From CAZLNO01 sp964561005 (GTDB taxonomy: Bacteria; Pseudomonadota; Alphaproteobacteria; Kiloniellales; Rhodovibrionaceae), in assembly GCA_964561005.1 (NCBI GenBank), contig CAZLNO010000134.1:1-8766 (forward strand): a stretch of DNA of 8,766 nucleotides, given 5' to 3'. A program made the translations under genes and the position numbers. Of this stretch, positions 1-4,887 are shown in pieces (positions within the stretch are counted from its first letter, which is position 1; the number at the start of each line of letters is the position of its first letter). Below the pieces are notes generated by a model. The model did no database searches. It was not told the DNA's origin and was given only the letters and a program-made list of their open reading frames with translations.

Positions 1-624
1 CCAGGCGATGGCGTGCATCAGGTGCGTCTTGCCCAGGCCCACGCCGCCATAGAGGAACAGCGGATTGAACGGAACGGTGCTCGCCTCCGCCACCCGGCGG
101 GCGGCGGCGTAGGCCAGCTCGTTGGGCTTGCCCACCACGAAGTTGTCAAAGGTGAAGCGCGGGTCAAGCGGCGCCGAAATCTGGCCGAGACCGCCGCCGC
201 TCTCATACAGACCCGAGTCGCTGCCGCAGGGAGCGGCGGCGGCACGCGCGGGCGCCGGGGCGGCGCTGTCGTTGGCGAGCTCCGACTCCGCCGTCGGCGC
301 CGGCGTGCCGTTGGGCTGCGCATGGGACTGCGCCTGGGGCGTGTCGCCGGGTCGGGGCGGCGGCTGGACGACGATCTCCACGCCCGCGAGGCCGGCGTGC
401 TCCCCCTTCCACAAGGCGCGGATGCGGTCCGCGTAGTTGCCCGAGATCCAGTCCCGCATGAACCGCGTGGGCACCGCGAGTCGCACCACGCCCTCCCGCA
501 GGCCGATCAGGGTCAGCGGCTTCAGCCACGACCGAAACGCGGCCTCGCCGACCTCGTTGCGCAGACGCCCGCGCACGCGCGCCCATTGCTCTTCCAGATA
601 CTCGCGCGGGTCGGTTGCTTCCAT
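1..624 (-). CDS. dnaA: Chromosomal replication initiator protein DnaA, N-terminal 208 codons (runs off left edge)
   Basis: DnaA is the AAA+ ATPase that binds DnaA boxes and opens the origin. Visible residues: domain I at about 1-88 (WARVRGRLRNEVGEAAF, then FRSWLKPLTL and RFMRDWISGNYADRI), which in the family contacts the DnaB helicase and self-associates; a Pro/Ala/Gly-rich domain II linker at about 89-152; and the start of domain III (LDPRFTFDNFVVGKPNELAYAAARRVAE), with Walker A GGVGLGKT at 193-200 followed by HLMHAIAW. The rest of the ATPase domain and the DNA-binding domain lie outside the window. The ATG at 624 is chosen because a purine-rich GGGGGA lies about 8 nt upstream and domain I begins at the usual distance. 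The frame stays open to another ATG at 786 (54 extra codons), so a longer form cannot be excluded. The gene lies downstream of rpsT on the same strand but is separated from it by a strong terminator. Confidence 0.96.
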   Translation of the reverse strand, partial: MEATDPREYLEEQWARVRGRLRNEVGEAAFRSWLKPLTLIGLREGVVRLAVPTRFMRDWISGNYADRIRALWKGEHAGLAGVEIVVQPPPRPGDTPQAQSHAQPNGTPAPTAESELANDSAAPAPARAAAAPCGSDSGLYESGGGLGQISAPLDPRFTFDNFVVGKPNELAYAAARRVAEASTVPFNPLFLYGGVGLGKTHLMHAIAW

Positions 625-1111
625 GCCATCATCCCCCACCGGACGCAGATCCCCGGTTTCCGATACCGCGCCGGTCCAGCGCCGTCCAGCCGCGGCAGGC
701 TTGCGGACGGCCGCGGATGCAGCGCCGCAGGGGGCGGTGCGGGGTTTGTTCATGGCATGGCGCCACAGGGCCTGGTGATCCTCCATCGACAACCATCCGC
801 TCCTTCATTGCCGCCCCAGCCGCCGCGGCCTTTGCGCGGCATGCACCCGTTGTTGCGGACCTCGAACCTAATCGAGTCGCCTGAATTTGAATCGGATACG
901 CGTTGTCAATAGTCCCAATTGACCAGATTGCCGCCGGTCACCATCGAAACGTTTATCATAAACTTTATTGTATTGTATGGTAACTTTTGTTGATTGTCTT
1001 TGCCCCTGCCGATGGCCTGTAACTTACTCTTCATTTCACCTTAAGGCAACGAGACCGTTTGGAGAACAACAGCAAGGGACCAGCGGATCGCCTATAAGTG
1101 ACCGGAATCCC
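625..1111. other. rpsT-dnaA intergenic region with AT-rich core
   Basis: This long non-coding stretch lies upstream of dnaA. The part nearest dnaA (625-860) is GC-rich and stays open in the dnaA frame up to 786. About 890-1060 is strikingly AT-rich for this genome and contains GTTTATCATAAAC (951-963), a 13-bp inverted repeat with one central base. One candidate DnaA-box-like site, TTATCATAA at 953-961, matches TTATCCACA at 7 of 9 positions. I found no cluster of good DnaA boxes and no TTAA-N7-TTAA CtrA site. The most economical reading is a dnaA control region; an origin role is not supported by what I can see. Confidence 0.6.
955..983 (-). promoter_or_regulatory. Candidate dnaA promoter
   Basis: On the minus strand TTACCA (983-978) and TATGAT (960-955) are separated by 17 nt, within the AT-rich tract upstream of dnaA. 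The -10 matches the sigma-70 consensus at 5 of 6 bases and the -35 at 4 of 6. The -10 lies inside the inverted repeat GTTTATCATAAAC (951-963), where a regulator could compete with polymerase. Two TACAAT hexamers just upstream and a perfect TTGACA at 909-904 without a good -10 are alternatives. The leader would be about 320 nt to the ATG at 624, or about 160 nt to the ATG at 786. Confidence 0.4.
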
Positions 1112-1170
1112 AAAATAAAGACGCGTCGAAGCAACGCCCGCGCGAAATGCGGGGGCGTTGCCGACGCGTC
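1112..1170 (-). terminator. Intrinsic terminator downstream of rpsT
   Basis: A long stem pairs GACGCGTCG (1120-1128) with CGACGCGTC (1162-1170), and further in GCAACGCCC (1131-1139) with GGGCGTTGC (1153-1161), with only a two-base AA bulge. On the minus strand the hairpin is followed by TTTATTTT. It lies 27 bases beyond the rpsT stop codon, so rpsT is probably transcribed as a unit ending here, leaving dnaA under its own promoter. Confidence 0.85.
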
Positions 1171-1196
1171 GGCGGCTGCAATAAAACCTTAAAGGA

Positions 1197-1463
1197 TTAT
1201 TGGTTGAGCGCGTTCACGCGGTGCGCGAGACGGGAGATCTTTCGCGACGCGGTGTTGCGGTGAAGCACGCCCTTGTTGACACCGCGCCGGATCTCCGGCT
1301 CGGCCGCGCGCAGGGCCTCGCGCGCCGTCTGCTGGTCGCCGCTGGCCAGGGCCGTCTCCACCCGCTTGACGAAGGTGCGGATGCGGCTCTTGCGGGCATG
1401 GTTGATCGCATAGCGCGTGGCGTTGCGACGTATGCGTTTCTTGGCGGACTTATGGTGCGCCAT
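1197..1463 (-). CDS. rpsT: Small ribosomal subunit protein bS20
   Basis: The 88-residue basic protein begins MAHHKSAKKRIRRNATRY and ends SRKISRLAHRVNALNQ, the typical length and pattern of S20. S20 binds 16S rRNA early in 30S assembly and folds as a helical bundle; the Arg/Lys-rich first 40 residues are the RNA-contacting part in the family. The start at 1463 is fixed by the family N-terminus, with a modest GAGTGAG ribosome-binding sequence just upstream. It has its own promoter (1507-1535) and terminator (1112-1170). It sits between ech and dnaA on the same strand, an arrangement known in alphaproteobacteria. Confidence 0.97.
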   Translation of the reverse strand: MAHHKSAKKRIRRNATRYAINHARKSRIRTFVKRVETALASGDQQTAREALRAAEPEIRRGVNKGVLHRNTASRKISRLAHRVNALNQ

Positions 1464-1506
1464 GGCTCACTCGCGGTTCTGTGTGTCCGGGAAATCTGGA
1501 GGCCGG

Positions 1507-1535
1507 TATATATCTGGCGCCCCCTGGCGCGTCAA
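1507..1535 (-). promoter_or_regulatory. rpsT promoter (sigma-70 type)
   Basis: On the minus strand TTGACG (1535-1530), a 17-nt spacer and TATATA (1512-1507) make a near-consensus promoter. It predicts a transcript start near 1500 and a leader of about 37 nt to the rpsT start. The spacer region carries a direct repeat, GCGCCAG-3 nt-GCGCCAG, with its copies ten bases (one helical turn) apart. Confidence 0.7.
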
Positions 1536-1555
1536 GGCCGCCAGCAAGCGGCACG

Positions 1556-1578
1556 GACGACCCCGGCGCGCGGTCGTC
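1556..1578 (-). terminator. Weak hairpin at the end of ech
   Basis: GACGACC (1556-1562) pairs with GGTCGTC (1572-1578), overlapping the ech stop codon at 1577-1579. There is no T-run after it on the minus strand, so it is at best a weak or Rho-assisted terminator separating ech from the rpsT promoter just downstream. Confidence 0.25.
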
Positions 1579-2353
1579 AGCGATGCCGCCAGTCGGGCTT
1601 GCGCTTCTCGGCGAAGGCCGACATGCCCTCCTTGCGGTCCGCGGTGGCGAAGGTGGCGTGGAAGACCCGGCGCTCGAACTTCAGCCCCTCGGCCAGCGTG
1701 GTCTCGAAGGCGCGGTTGACCGCCTCCTTGCAGGTGATGGCGATGGGCAGCGACATCCCGGCGATGGCCTCGGCGGTCTTCATCGCCTCGTCGGGAAGCT
1801 GGTCGGCCGGCACGACCTTGGCGACCAGGCCCGACCGCTCGGCCTCCTCGGCGTCCATCATCCGGCCCGTCAGGCACATCTCCATGGCCTTCGCCTTGCC
1901 CACCGCGCGGGTGAGCCGCTGCGTCCCGCCGGCGCCGGGAATGGTGCCGAGCTTGATCTCCGGCTGGCCGAACTTCGCCGAGTCGCCGGCGATGATGATG
2001 TCGCACATCATCGCCACCTCGCAGCCGCCGCCCAGCGCATAGCCGTTGACCGCGGCGATCGTGGGCTTGCGGGCGTGGGCGAGGGCCTCCCAGTCGCCGG
2101 TGATGAAGTCCTCCTTCTGCACCTGGGCGAAGTCCTTGTCCTTCATCTCCTTGATGTCGGCCCCGGCGGCGAAGGCCTTTTCCGAGCCGGTCACCAGGAT
2201 GCAGCCGATGCCGTCGTCATCCTCGAAGGCGGTCACGGCCCGGCCCAGCTCATCGACGATCTGCGCGTTCAGGGCGTTCAGCGCGTCGGGGCGATGCAGG
2301 GTGATCACGCCGACGCGGCCGCGCGTCTCGACCTTGATGGTTTCGTAGCTCAT
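1577..2353 (-). CDS. Enoyl-CoA hydratase (crotonase family)
   Basis: This 258-residue protein hydrates trans-2-enoyl-CoA to 3-hydroxyacyl-CoA in fatty acid beta-oxidation. It closely resembles the mitochondrial short-chain enzyme ECHS1. The oxyanion-hole region is FAAGADIKEM (61-70) plus ALGGGCE (106-112). The two catalytic glutamates are at E112 (GGGCE) and E132 (FGQPE), 20 residues apart as in E144/E164 of the rat enzyme. GTIPGAGGTQRL follows. Length is normal and the C-terminal trimerisation helix region is present. The start at 2353 has GAGGAAA about 8 nt upstream. It is the last gene of a probable mutM - secreted protein - ech transcript. Strict substrate range (short-chain acyl versus a specialised acid) cannot be read from the sequence; echA, paaF or fadB1 type names are all possible. 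Confidence 0.93.
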   Translation of the reverse strand: MSYETIKVETRGRVGVITLHRPDALNALNAQIVDELGRAVTAFEDDDGIGCILVTGSEKAFAAGADIKEMKDKDFAQVQKEDFITGDWEALAHARKPTIAAVNGYALGGGCEVAMMCDIIIAGDSAKFGQPEIKLGTIPGAGGTQRLTRAVGKAKAMEMCLTGRMMDAEEAERSGLVAKVVPADQLPDEAMKTAEAIAGMSLPIAITCKEAVNRAFETTLAEGLKFERRVFHATFATADRKEGMSAFAEKRKPDWRHR

Positions 2354-2385
2354 GTCCCGTTTCCTCAGTTCACATGCGTGTCGCG

Positions 2386-2410
2386 CCCGCCGCGCGCCCG
2401 GCGCGGCGGG
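2386..2410 (-). other. Strong GC hairpin between the secreted-protein gene and ech
   Basis: CCCGCCGCGC (2386-2395) pairs perfectly with GCGCGGCGGG (2401-2410) around a five-base loop. It begins two bases beyond the stop codon of the upstream gene, and no T-run follows, so it is more likely an RNA-stabilising or pausing hairpin inside the transcript than a full terminator. Confidence 0.45.
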
Positions 2411-2411
2411 G

Positions 2412-2810
2412 TCAGCGGGGCTGCAGGGTATAGCGCACCGTCAGGTCGCCGTCCTTGCCCAGATAGTCGATCTGCAGGATCTCGCCCTCCCGGGCGAAGG
2501 TGTCGGGCCCGCTGCGCTCCCAGCCGAGCTGCGGCAACGTCTCGCGATAGAAGCGCCGCACGCGCGCGGCGTCCACCTTGCCGTGGGCGAAGGCCTCGAC
2601 GATCCGGCCCGAGGGCTTGTCGAACACCACCCCGGCGTCCGGCACCTCGCTCAGCTCCGCCATCAGGGGCAGGTCGGCGATGTCGGCGACATAGCCGGCC
2701 GGCGCCGCCCCGCCCGCCCGTGCCGGGTCTCCCGACAACACGAGGGCGAAAGCGAGCAGGACGCCCGCCAGCCGGCGGGCCGTTCGCGGGGATGCGGGGC
2801 ACTGCGACAT
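2412..2810 (-). CDS. Small secreted protein of unknown function
   Basis: This 132-residue protein has a clear signal peptide: a basic start (SPRTARR), a hydrophobic core LAGVLLAFALVLSG and a likely cleavage after ARA near residue 32. There is no lipobox cysteine. The mature part is about 100 residues and includes PDAGVVFDKPSGRIVEAFAHG, VRRFYRETLPQLGWE and a C-terminal stretch of alternating hydrophobics (EILQIDYLGKDGDLTVRYTLQPR) that suggests a small alpha/beta domain exported to the periplasm. I recall similar unnamed proteins beside mutM or ech in other alphaproteobacteria, but no function. The start is 15 bases after the mutM stop, and no strong ribosome-binding site is seen, which fits translational coupling to mutM. 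Confidence 0.8.
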   Translation of the reverse strand: MSQCPASPRTARRLAGVLLAFALVLSGDPARAGGAAPAGYVADIADLPLMAELSEVPDAGVVFDKPSGRIVEAFAHGKVDAARVRRFYRETLPQLGWERSGPDTFAREGEILQIDYLGKDGDLTVRYTLQPR

Positions 2811-2825
2811 CGCGGACGATCTTGC

Positions 2826-3668
2826 CTATCGCTGCCGGCGGGGACAATAGAAAGTGCTGCGGCCCGATTGCACGATGCGCCGCACGCCGCCGCAGCCCGC
2901 CTGAGTCGCCGCGCAGGCCGGGCAGGCCAGACCCTCGCGGTCGTAGACGGCCCAGTCGTGCTGGAAGTAGCCCAGTTCGCCCGAGGCCTGGCGATAGTCG
3001 CGCAGCGAGGAGCCGCCGGCGGCGATCGCGCGCGCCAGCACCTCGCGCACGCCGGCCGCCAGCCGCTCGGCCCGCCGGCCCTGCACGGTGCAGGCCAGCC
3101 GGCGCGGCGACAGCCCGGCGGCGTAGAGCGCCTCGCAGACATAGATGTTGCCCAGGCCCGCCACCGTCTTCTGGTCCAGCAGCGCCGCCTTGATCGGCGT
3201 GCGCCGGCCGGCCAGGCGCTCGGCCAGGACCGGCCCGCTGAAGCCGTTGCCCAGGGGCTCCGGCCCCAGGTCCCGCAGCAGCCGGTGCGACTCCAGGGAC
3301 TCCGTCGGCACCAGGTCCATCATCCCGAACCGCCGGGCATCGTTGAAGCGCACCTGCGCGCCGTCCTCGGTGACCAGGACGACGTGGTCGTGCGGCTCCA
3401 GCGGCACCTCGGGCTCGGGCGCCACGACCATGCGTCCCGACATGCCCAGGTGCGCCAGCAGCACCTCGCCGTCGTCCAGATCGCAGAGGATGTACTTCGC
3501 CCGGCGATAAACCCGCGCCACCCGGCGGCCTTCCAGGCGTGCGGCGAAGTTGTCCGGCAGCGGCCAGCGCAGGTCGGCCCGACGCTGAATCACGCGCGCC
3601 AGCCGCCGGCCCTCCAGCCAGGGCCGCAGGCCGCGGCAGACGGTTTCGACCTCGGGCAGCTCGGGCAT
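2826..3668 (-). CDS. mutM: Formamidopyrimidine-DNA glycosylase (Fpg/MutM)
   Basis: The 280-residue enzyme excises 8-oxoguanine and formamidopyrimidines and nicks the abasic site. The start at 3668 gives MPELPEVETV: after Met removal the catalytic proline and glutamate (P2, E3 counting Met) stand at the N-terminus. An open frame runs 31 codons further upstream, but using it would bury the catalytic proline. K58 in RRAKYIL is the conserved DNA-contact lysine. HLGMSGRM and the helix-two-turn-helix region (LDQKTVAGLGNIYVCEAL) are present. The C-terminal zinc finger is odd: cysteines at 249, 252 and 275 are in place with the DNA-binding loop QSGRSTFYC, but the expected fourth cysteine of CPxC is arginine (CPRRQR, R278), and an extra cysteine occurs at 259. 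It is the first gene of the minus-strand group and normally stands back-to-back with ubiE. Confidence 0.95.
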   Translation of the reverse strand: MPELPEVETVCRGLRPWLEGRRLARVIQRRADLRWPLPDNFAARLEGRRVARVYRRAKYILCDLDDGEVLLAHLGMSGRMVVAPEPEVPLEPHDHVVLVTEDGAQVRFNDARRFGMMDLVPTESLESHRLLRDLGPEPLGNGFSGPVLAERLAGRRTPIKAALLDQKTVAGLGNIYVCEALYAAGLSPRRLACTVQGRRAERLAAGVREVLARAIAAGGSSLRDYRQASGELGYFQHDWAVYDREGLACPACAATQAGCGGVRRIVQSGRSTFYCPRRQR

Positions 3669-3780
3669 CGGCGCGACGGACCTTGGGACTCGACTCGGCA
3701 TGCGTGTCGGTGCGTGGCCCGCACAGTAGCGTGCGGCGGCGCGGCGCGCTATGTCTGTCACAATGCTGCGGCGCGACTTG

Positions 3781-3798
3781 CCGCCCGTGTCCGGGCGG
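3781..3798. repeat. Inverted repeat between mutM and vapB
   Basis: CCGCCCG (3781-3787) and CGGGCGG (3792-3798) form a perfect seven-base stem with a four-base loop in the divergent intergenic region. No T-run follows on either strand. It could be an operator or simply GC-rich chance structure. Confidence 0.3.
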
Positions 3799-3850
3799 GG
3801 ACAAAGCGTTTCCCATTGACTTACGCCGCAGGACGCGCGTTGTTTCCGTC

Positions 3851-3862
3851 ATGTGTACACAT
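3851..3862. promoter_or_regulatory. Perfect palindrome, candidate VapB operator
   Basis: ATGTGTACACAT is a perfect 12-bp palindrome ending 10 bases before the vapB start codon and abutting its ribosome-binding site AGAGG (3863-3867). A TTGACT -35-like hexamer lies at 3816-3821 with no good -10. VapB-type antitoxins of the ribbon-helix-helix or AbrB kinds repress their own operons through such short palindromes, so autoregulation is the likely role. This is an inference from position and symmetry. Confidence 0.5.
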
Positions 3863-3872
3863 AGAGGTTGCG

Positions 3873-4076
3873 ATGCGCACCAACATCGAGATTGACGACG
3901 AGCTGATGGCGGAAGCCCGGCGGCTGTCGGGCCACGCCACGAAGAAGGCGACTGTCGAGGCAGCCCTGAGGCTTCTCGTCGAGTTGAAGCGCCAGGAAGA
4001 CCTGCATCAACTCTTCGGCACGGTTGAATGGTCGGGCGATCTCGACCAAAGCCGCCTCGGGCGAAGCGCGAACTGA
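3873..4076 (+). CDS. vapB: VapB-family antitoxin
   Basis: The 67-residue protein starts MRTNIEIDDELMAEARRLSG, the hallmark of the short VapB antitoxin family (DUF2191 type). It has an N-terminal beta strand plus helices for DNA binding, then a helix (KATVEAALRLLVELKRQEDL) and a C-terminal tail, LFGTVEWSGDLDQSR, of the kind that wraps the PIN-domain toxin. The AGAGG sequence five bases before the ATG at 3873 supports the start. Length is normal and the frame intact, although the partner toxin directly downstream is truncated. It may still repress its own promoter or neutralise related toxins elsewhere in the genome. Confidence 0.88.
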   Translation: MRTNIEIDDELMAEARRLSGHATKKATVEAALRLLVELKRQEDLHQLFGTVEWSGDLDQSRLGRSAN

Positions 4077-4077
4077 C

Positions 4078-4206
4078 GTGGTCTTTGTCGACACCTCGGT
4101 CTGGATCGACTTCTTCGCCGGGCGCGACGTCGACCGTATCGCCGCCAGCGGGTCCGGGACTCGAGTGCACGGCTTAAGCGCCGCGACAAAAAGGCGCGGC
4201 ATCTAG
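4078..4206 (+). pseudogene. vapC: Truncated VapC toxin (PIN-domain remnant)
   Basis: A GTG start one base after the vapB stop opens a frame reading VVFVDTSVWIDFFAGRD, the first strand and helix of a PIN-domain RNase including its first metal-binding aspartate (residue 5). Recognisable similarity ends after about 17-20 residues. The frame then continues through unrelated sequence and stops at 4206, giving 42 residues instead of about 130. The other acidic active-site residues are absent, so RNase activity is lost. The break, around 4130-4165, is a deletion or replacement rather than a frameshift, because no downstream PIN sequence is visible in any frame before the terminator. Confidence 0.8.
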
Positions 4207-4371
4207 CCAAGATCAACACTCAACTGCCGATACGAAAAAGCCCCGCCGTGTGGCGGGGCTTGACTTAAGGCCTCGACTGACTTGCGTCGTCCTTGCCGAG
4301 GCCTGCCACCTTCCCAGAAAGAAGATGGTCTTCCATGTCCGCTAAGCGGTGACGACCGATACATAGCTCAA
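4207..4371. other. Gene-free stretch between vapC remnant and PemK-like gene
   Basis: Apart from the terminator at 4234-4261 this stretch holds an inverted repeat, AGGCCTCG (4268-4275) with CGAGGCCT (4297-4304), and no recognisable coding sequence. One frame through the junction (about 4150-4265) reads LKRRDKKARHLAKINTQLP before stopping. It looks like it could be the tail of a lost gene, but I do not recognise it. Confidence 0.4.
4234..4261 (-). terminator. Intrinsic terminator, best read on the minus strand
   Basis: AAGCCCCGCC (4238-4247) and GGCGGGGCTT (4252-4261) form a ten-base stem with a GTGT loop. Reading the minus strand, the stem is followed by further T residues (five in a row counting the stem base), so it would end transcription arriving from the PemK-like gene. 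On the plus strand the tail is TTGACTT, a poorer run, so termination of the vapB transcript is possible but weaker. Confidence 0.75.
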
Positions 4372-4593
4372 TCACCAGTGGCATGTCAAGGCCGCCATGC
4401 CTGTCGCGTGCAGGACGCAGCGCCGAATGTCCCGCAGGATGTCCTCTGGAACAACCGGTGCAATGTACTTACGATGTCCAACCTTAAAACGGTCGAGACG
4501 GTGAATGGACACGGTCTGGATAAGATCGCCCTTGACCCAGGCCTCGTTGTATTTTTCGTCGGGAACAAGACCCTTTGGCAGTTTCAGGTGATG
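4372..4593 (-). CDS. PemK/MazF-family toxin (YifN-like), C-terminal fragment cut by assembly gap
   Basis: Seventy-three codons plus stop read HHLKLPKGLVPDEKYNEAW, then VKGDLIQTVSIHRLDRFK, a basic GHRKYIAPVVPED turn and ILRDIRRCVLHATGM near the end. The pattern W-x-K-G-D-x-x-x-T-V-S-x-x-R-L-D, followed by RKY and a final L-x-x-I-R-x-x-V-L-H-x-x-G helix, is that of the longer PemK/MazF (YifN-like) toxins, which are mRNA-cleaving ribonucleases. The N-terminal half, including the catalytic arginine region, lies in the gap. A plausible start is the ATG at 4716 (MAKSVDV, preceded by AAGGAAG), which happens to be in frame, but the 100 N are arbitrary so this proves nothing. Codon use (CTT, GTT, AAA, GGT) is less GC-biased than in ubiE or mutM, suggesting transfer. 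No antitoxin is visible. Confidence 0.72.
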   Translation of the reverse strand, partial: HHLKLPKGLVPDEKYNEAWVKGDLIQTVSIHRLDRFKVGHRKYIAPVVPEDILRDIRRCVLHATGMAALTCHW

Positions 4594-4693
4594 NNNNNNN
4601 NNNNNNNNNNNNNNNNNNNNNNNNNNNNNNNNNNNNNNNNNNNNNNNNNNNNNNNNNNNNNNNNNNNNNNNNNNNNNNNNNNNNNNNNNNNNN
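4594..4693. other. Assembly gap (100 N)
   Basis: Exactly 100 N, the conventional placeholder for a scaffold gap of unknown size. It splits the PemK-like gene. A normal YifN-like toxin of about 140-150 residues would need roughly 200 bases here, so the true gap is probably longer than drawn, and a separate antitoxin gene could also be hidden. Confidence 0.95.
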
Positions 4694-4768
4694 ACGACAT
4701 CGACCGATTTTGCCATCCTGACTTCCTTTGCGACTCCTTGCAGGGTCAACGATCGTGTACCGTTTCAT
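4694..4768 (-). other. Possible 5' end(s) of gene(s) entering the gap
   Basis: Two minus-strand starts run into the gap. The ATG at 4716 gives MAKSVDV with AAGGAAG just upstream and could be the toxin N-terminus. The ATG at 4768 gives MKRYTIVDPARSRKGSQDG in another frame, with AGGTG seven bases before it, and could be a small upstream gene such as an antitoxin. Neither can be resolved without the missing bases. Confidence 0.35.
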
Positions 4769-4861
4769 GCTTGCACCTATATCTGTAAATAGCAATCACC
4801 ACGTGCATATTTGCGTATCATCCGCCCTCGCCGCGGCGGCCATCTCGGTAATGGCCTTCGC

Positions 4862-4885
4862 CGCGGACAGACGCTATTGTCCGCG
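4862..4885. promoter_or_regulatory. Inverted repeat directly before ubiE
   Basis: CGCGGACA (4862-4869) and TGTCCGCG (4878-4885) are perfectly complementary around an eight-base spacer and end two bases before the first ubiE ATG. A TATTGT -10-like hexamer (4875-4880) lies inside it, with no clear -35 at the right distance. If that hexamer is used, the transcript would begin at or next to the ATG, i.e. be leaderless, which fits the absence of a ribosome-binding sequence. Alternatively the repeat is an RNA hairpin or an operator. Confidence 0.45.
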
Positions 4886-4887
4886 CC

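Noticed and set aside
13..912. Plus-strand 299-codon frame opposite dnaA
   Set aside because: Antisense of the DnaA domains I-III, whose motifs are unmistakable on the minus strand.
890..1110. Chromosomal origin oriC beside dnaA
   Set aside because: AT-rich DNA is present, but there is no group of DnaA boxes, only one 7-of-9 match; the origin in many alphaproteobacteria lies elsewhere.
1481..3193. Long plus-strand frame of 570 codons opposite ech and mutM
   Set aside because: Shadow of the minus-strand genes; Arg/Pro-rich with no motif.
3669..3761. Upstream extension of MutM by 31 codons
   Set aside because: The catalytic proline must be the residue after the initiator Met, which fixes the start at 3668.
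2365..4170. A 601-codon minus-strand frame through mutM, vapB and the intergenic region
   Set aside because: It crosses genes in other frames, has low-complexity Arg/Gly/Ala content, and the mutM and secreted-protein frames are clearly the real ones.
4150..4206. Part of a tRNA (GGGACTCGAGTGC resembles a T-arm on the reverse strand)
   Set aside because: No acceptor, D or anticodon stems can be built around it and there is no CCA end.
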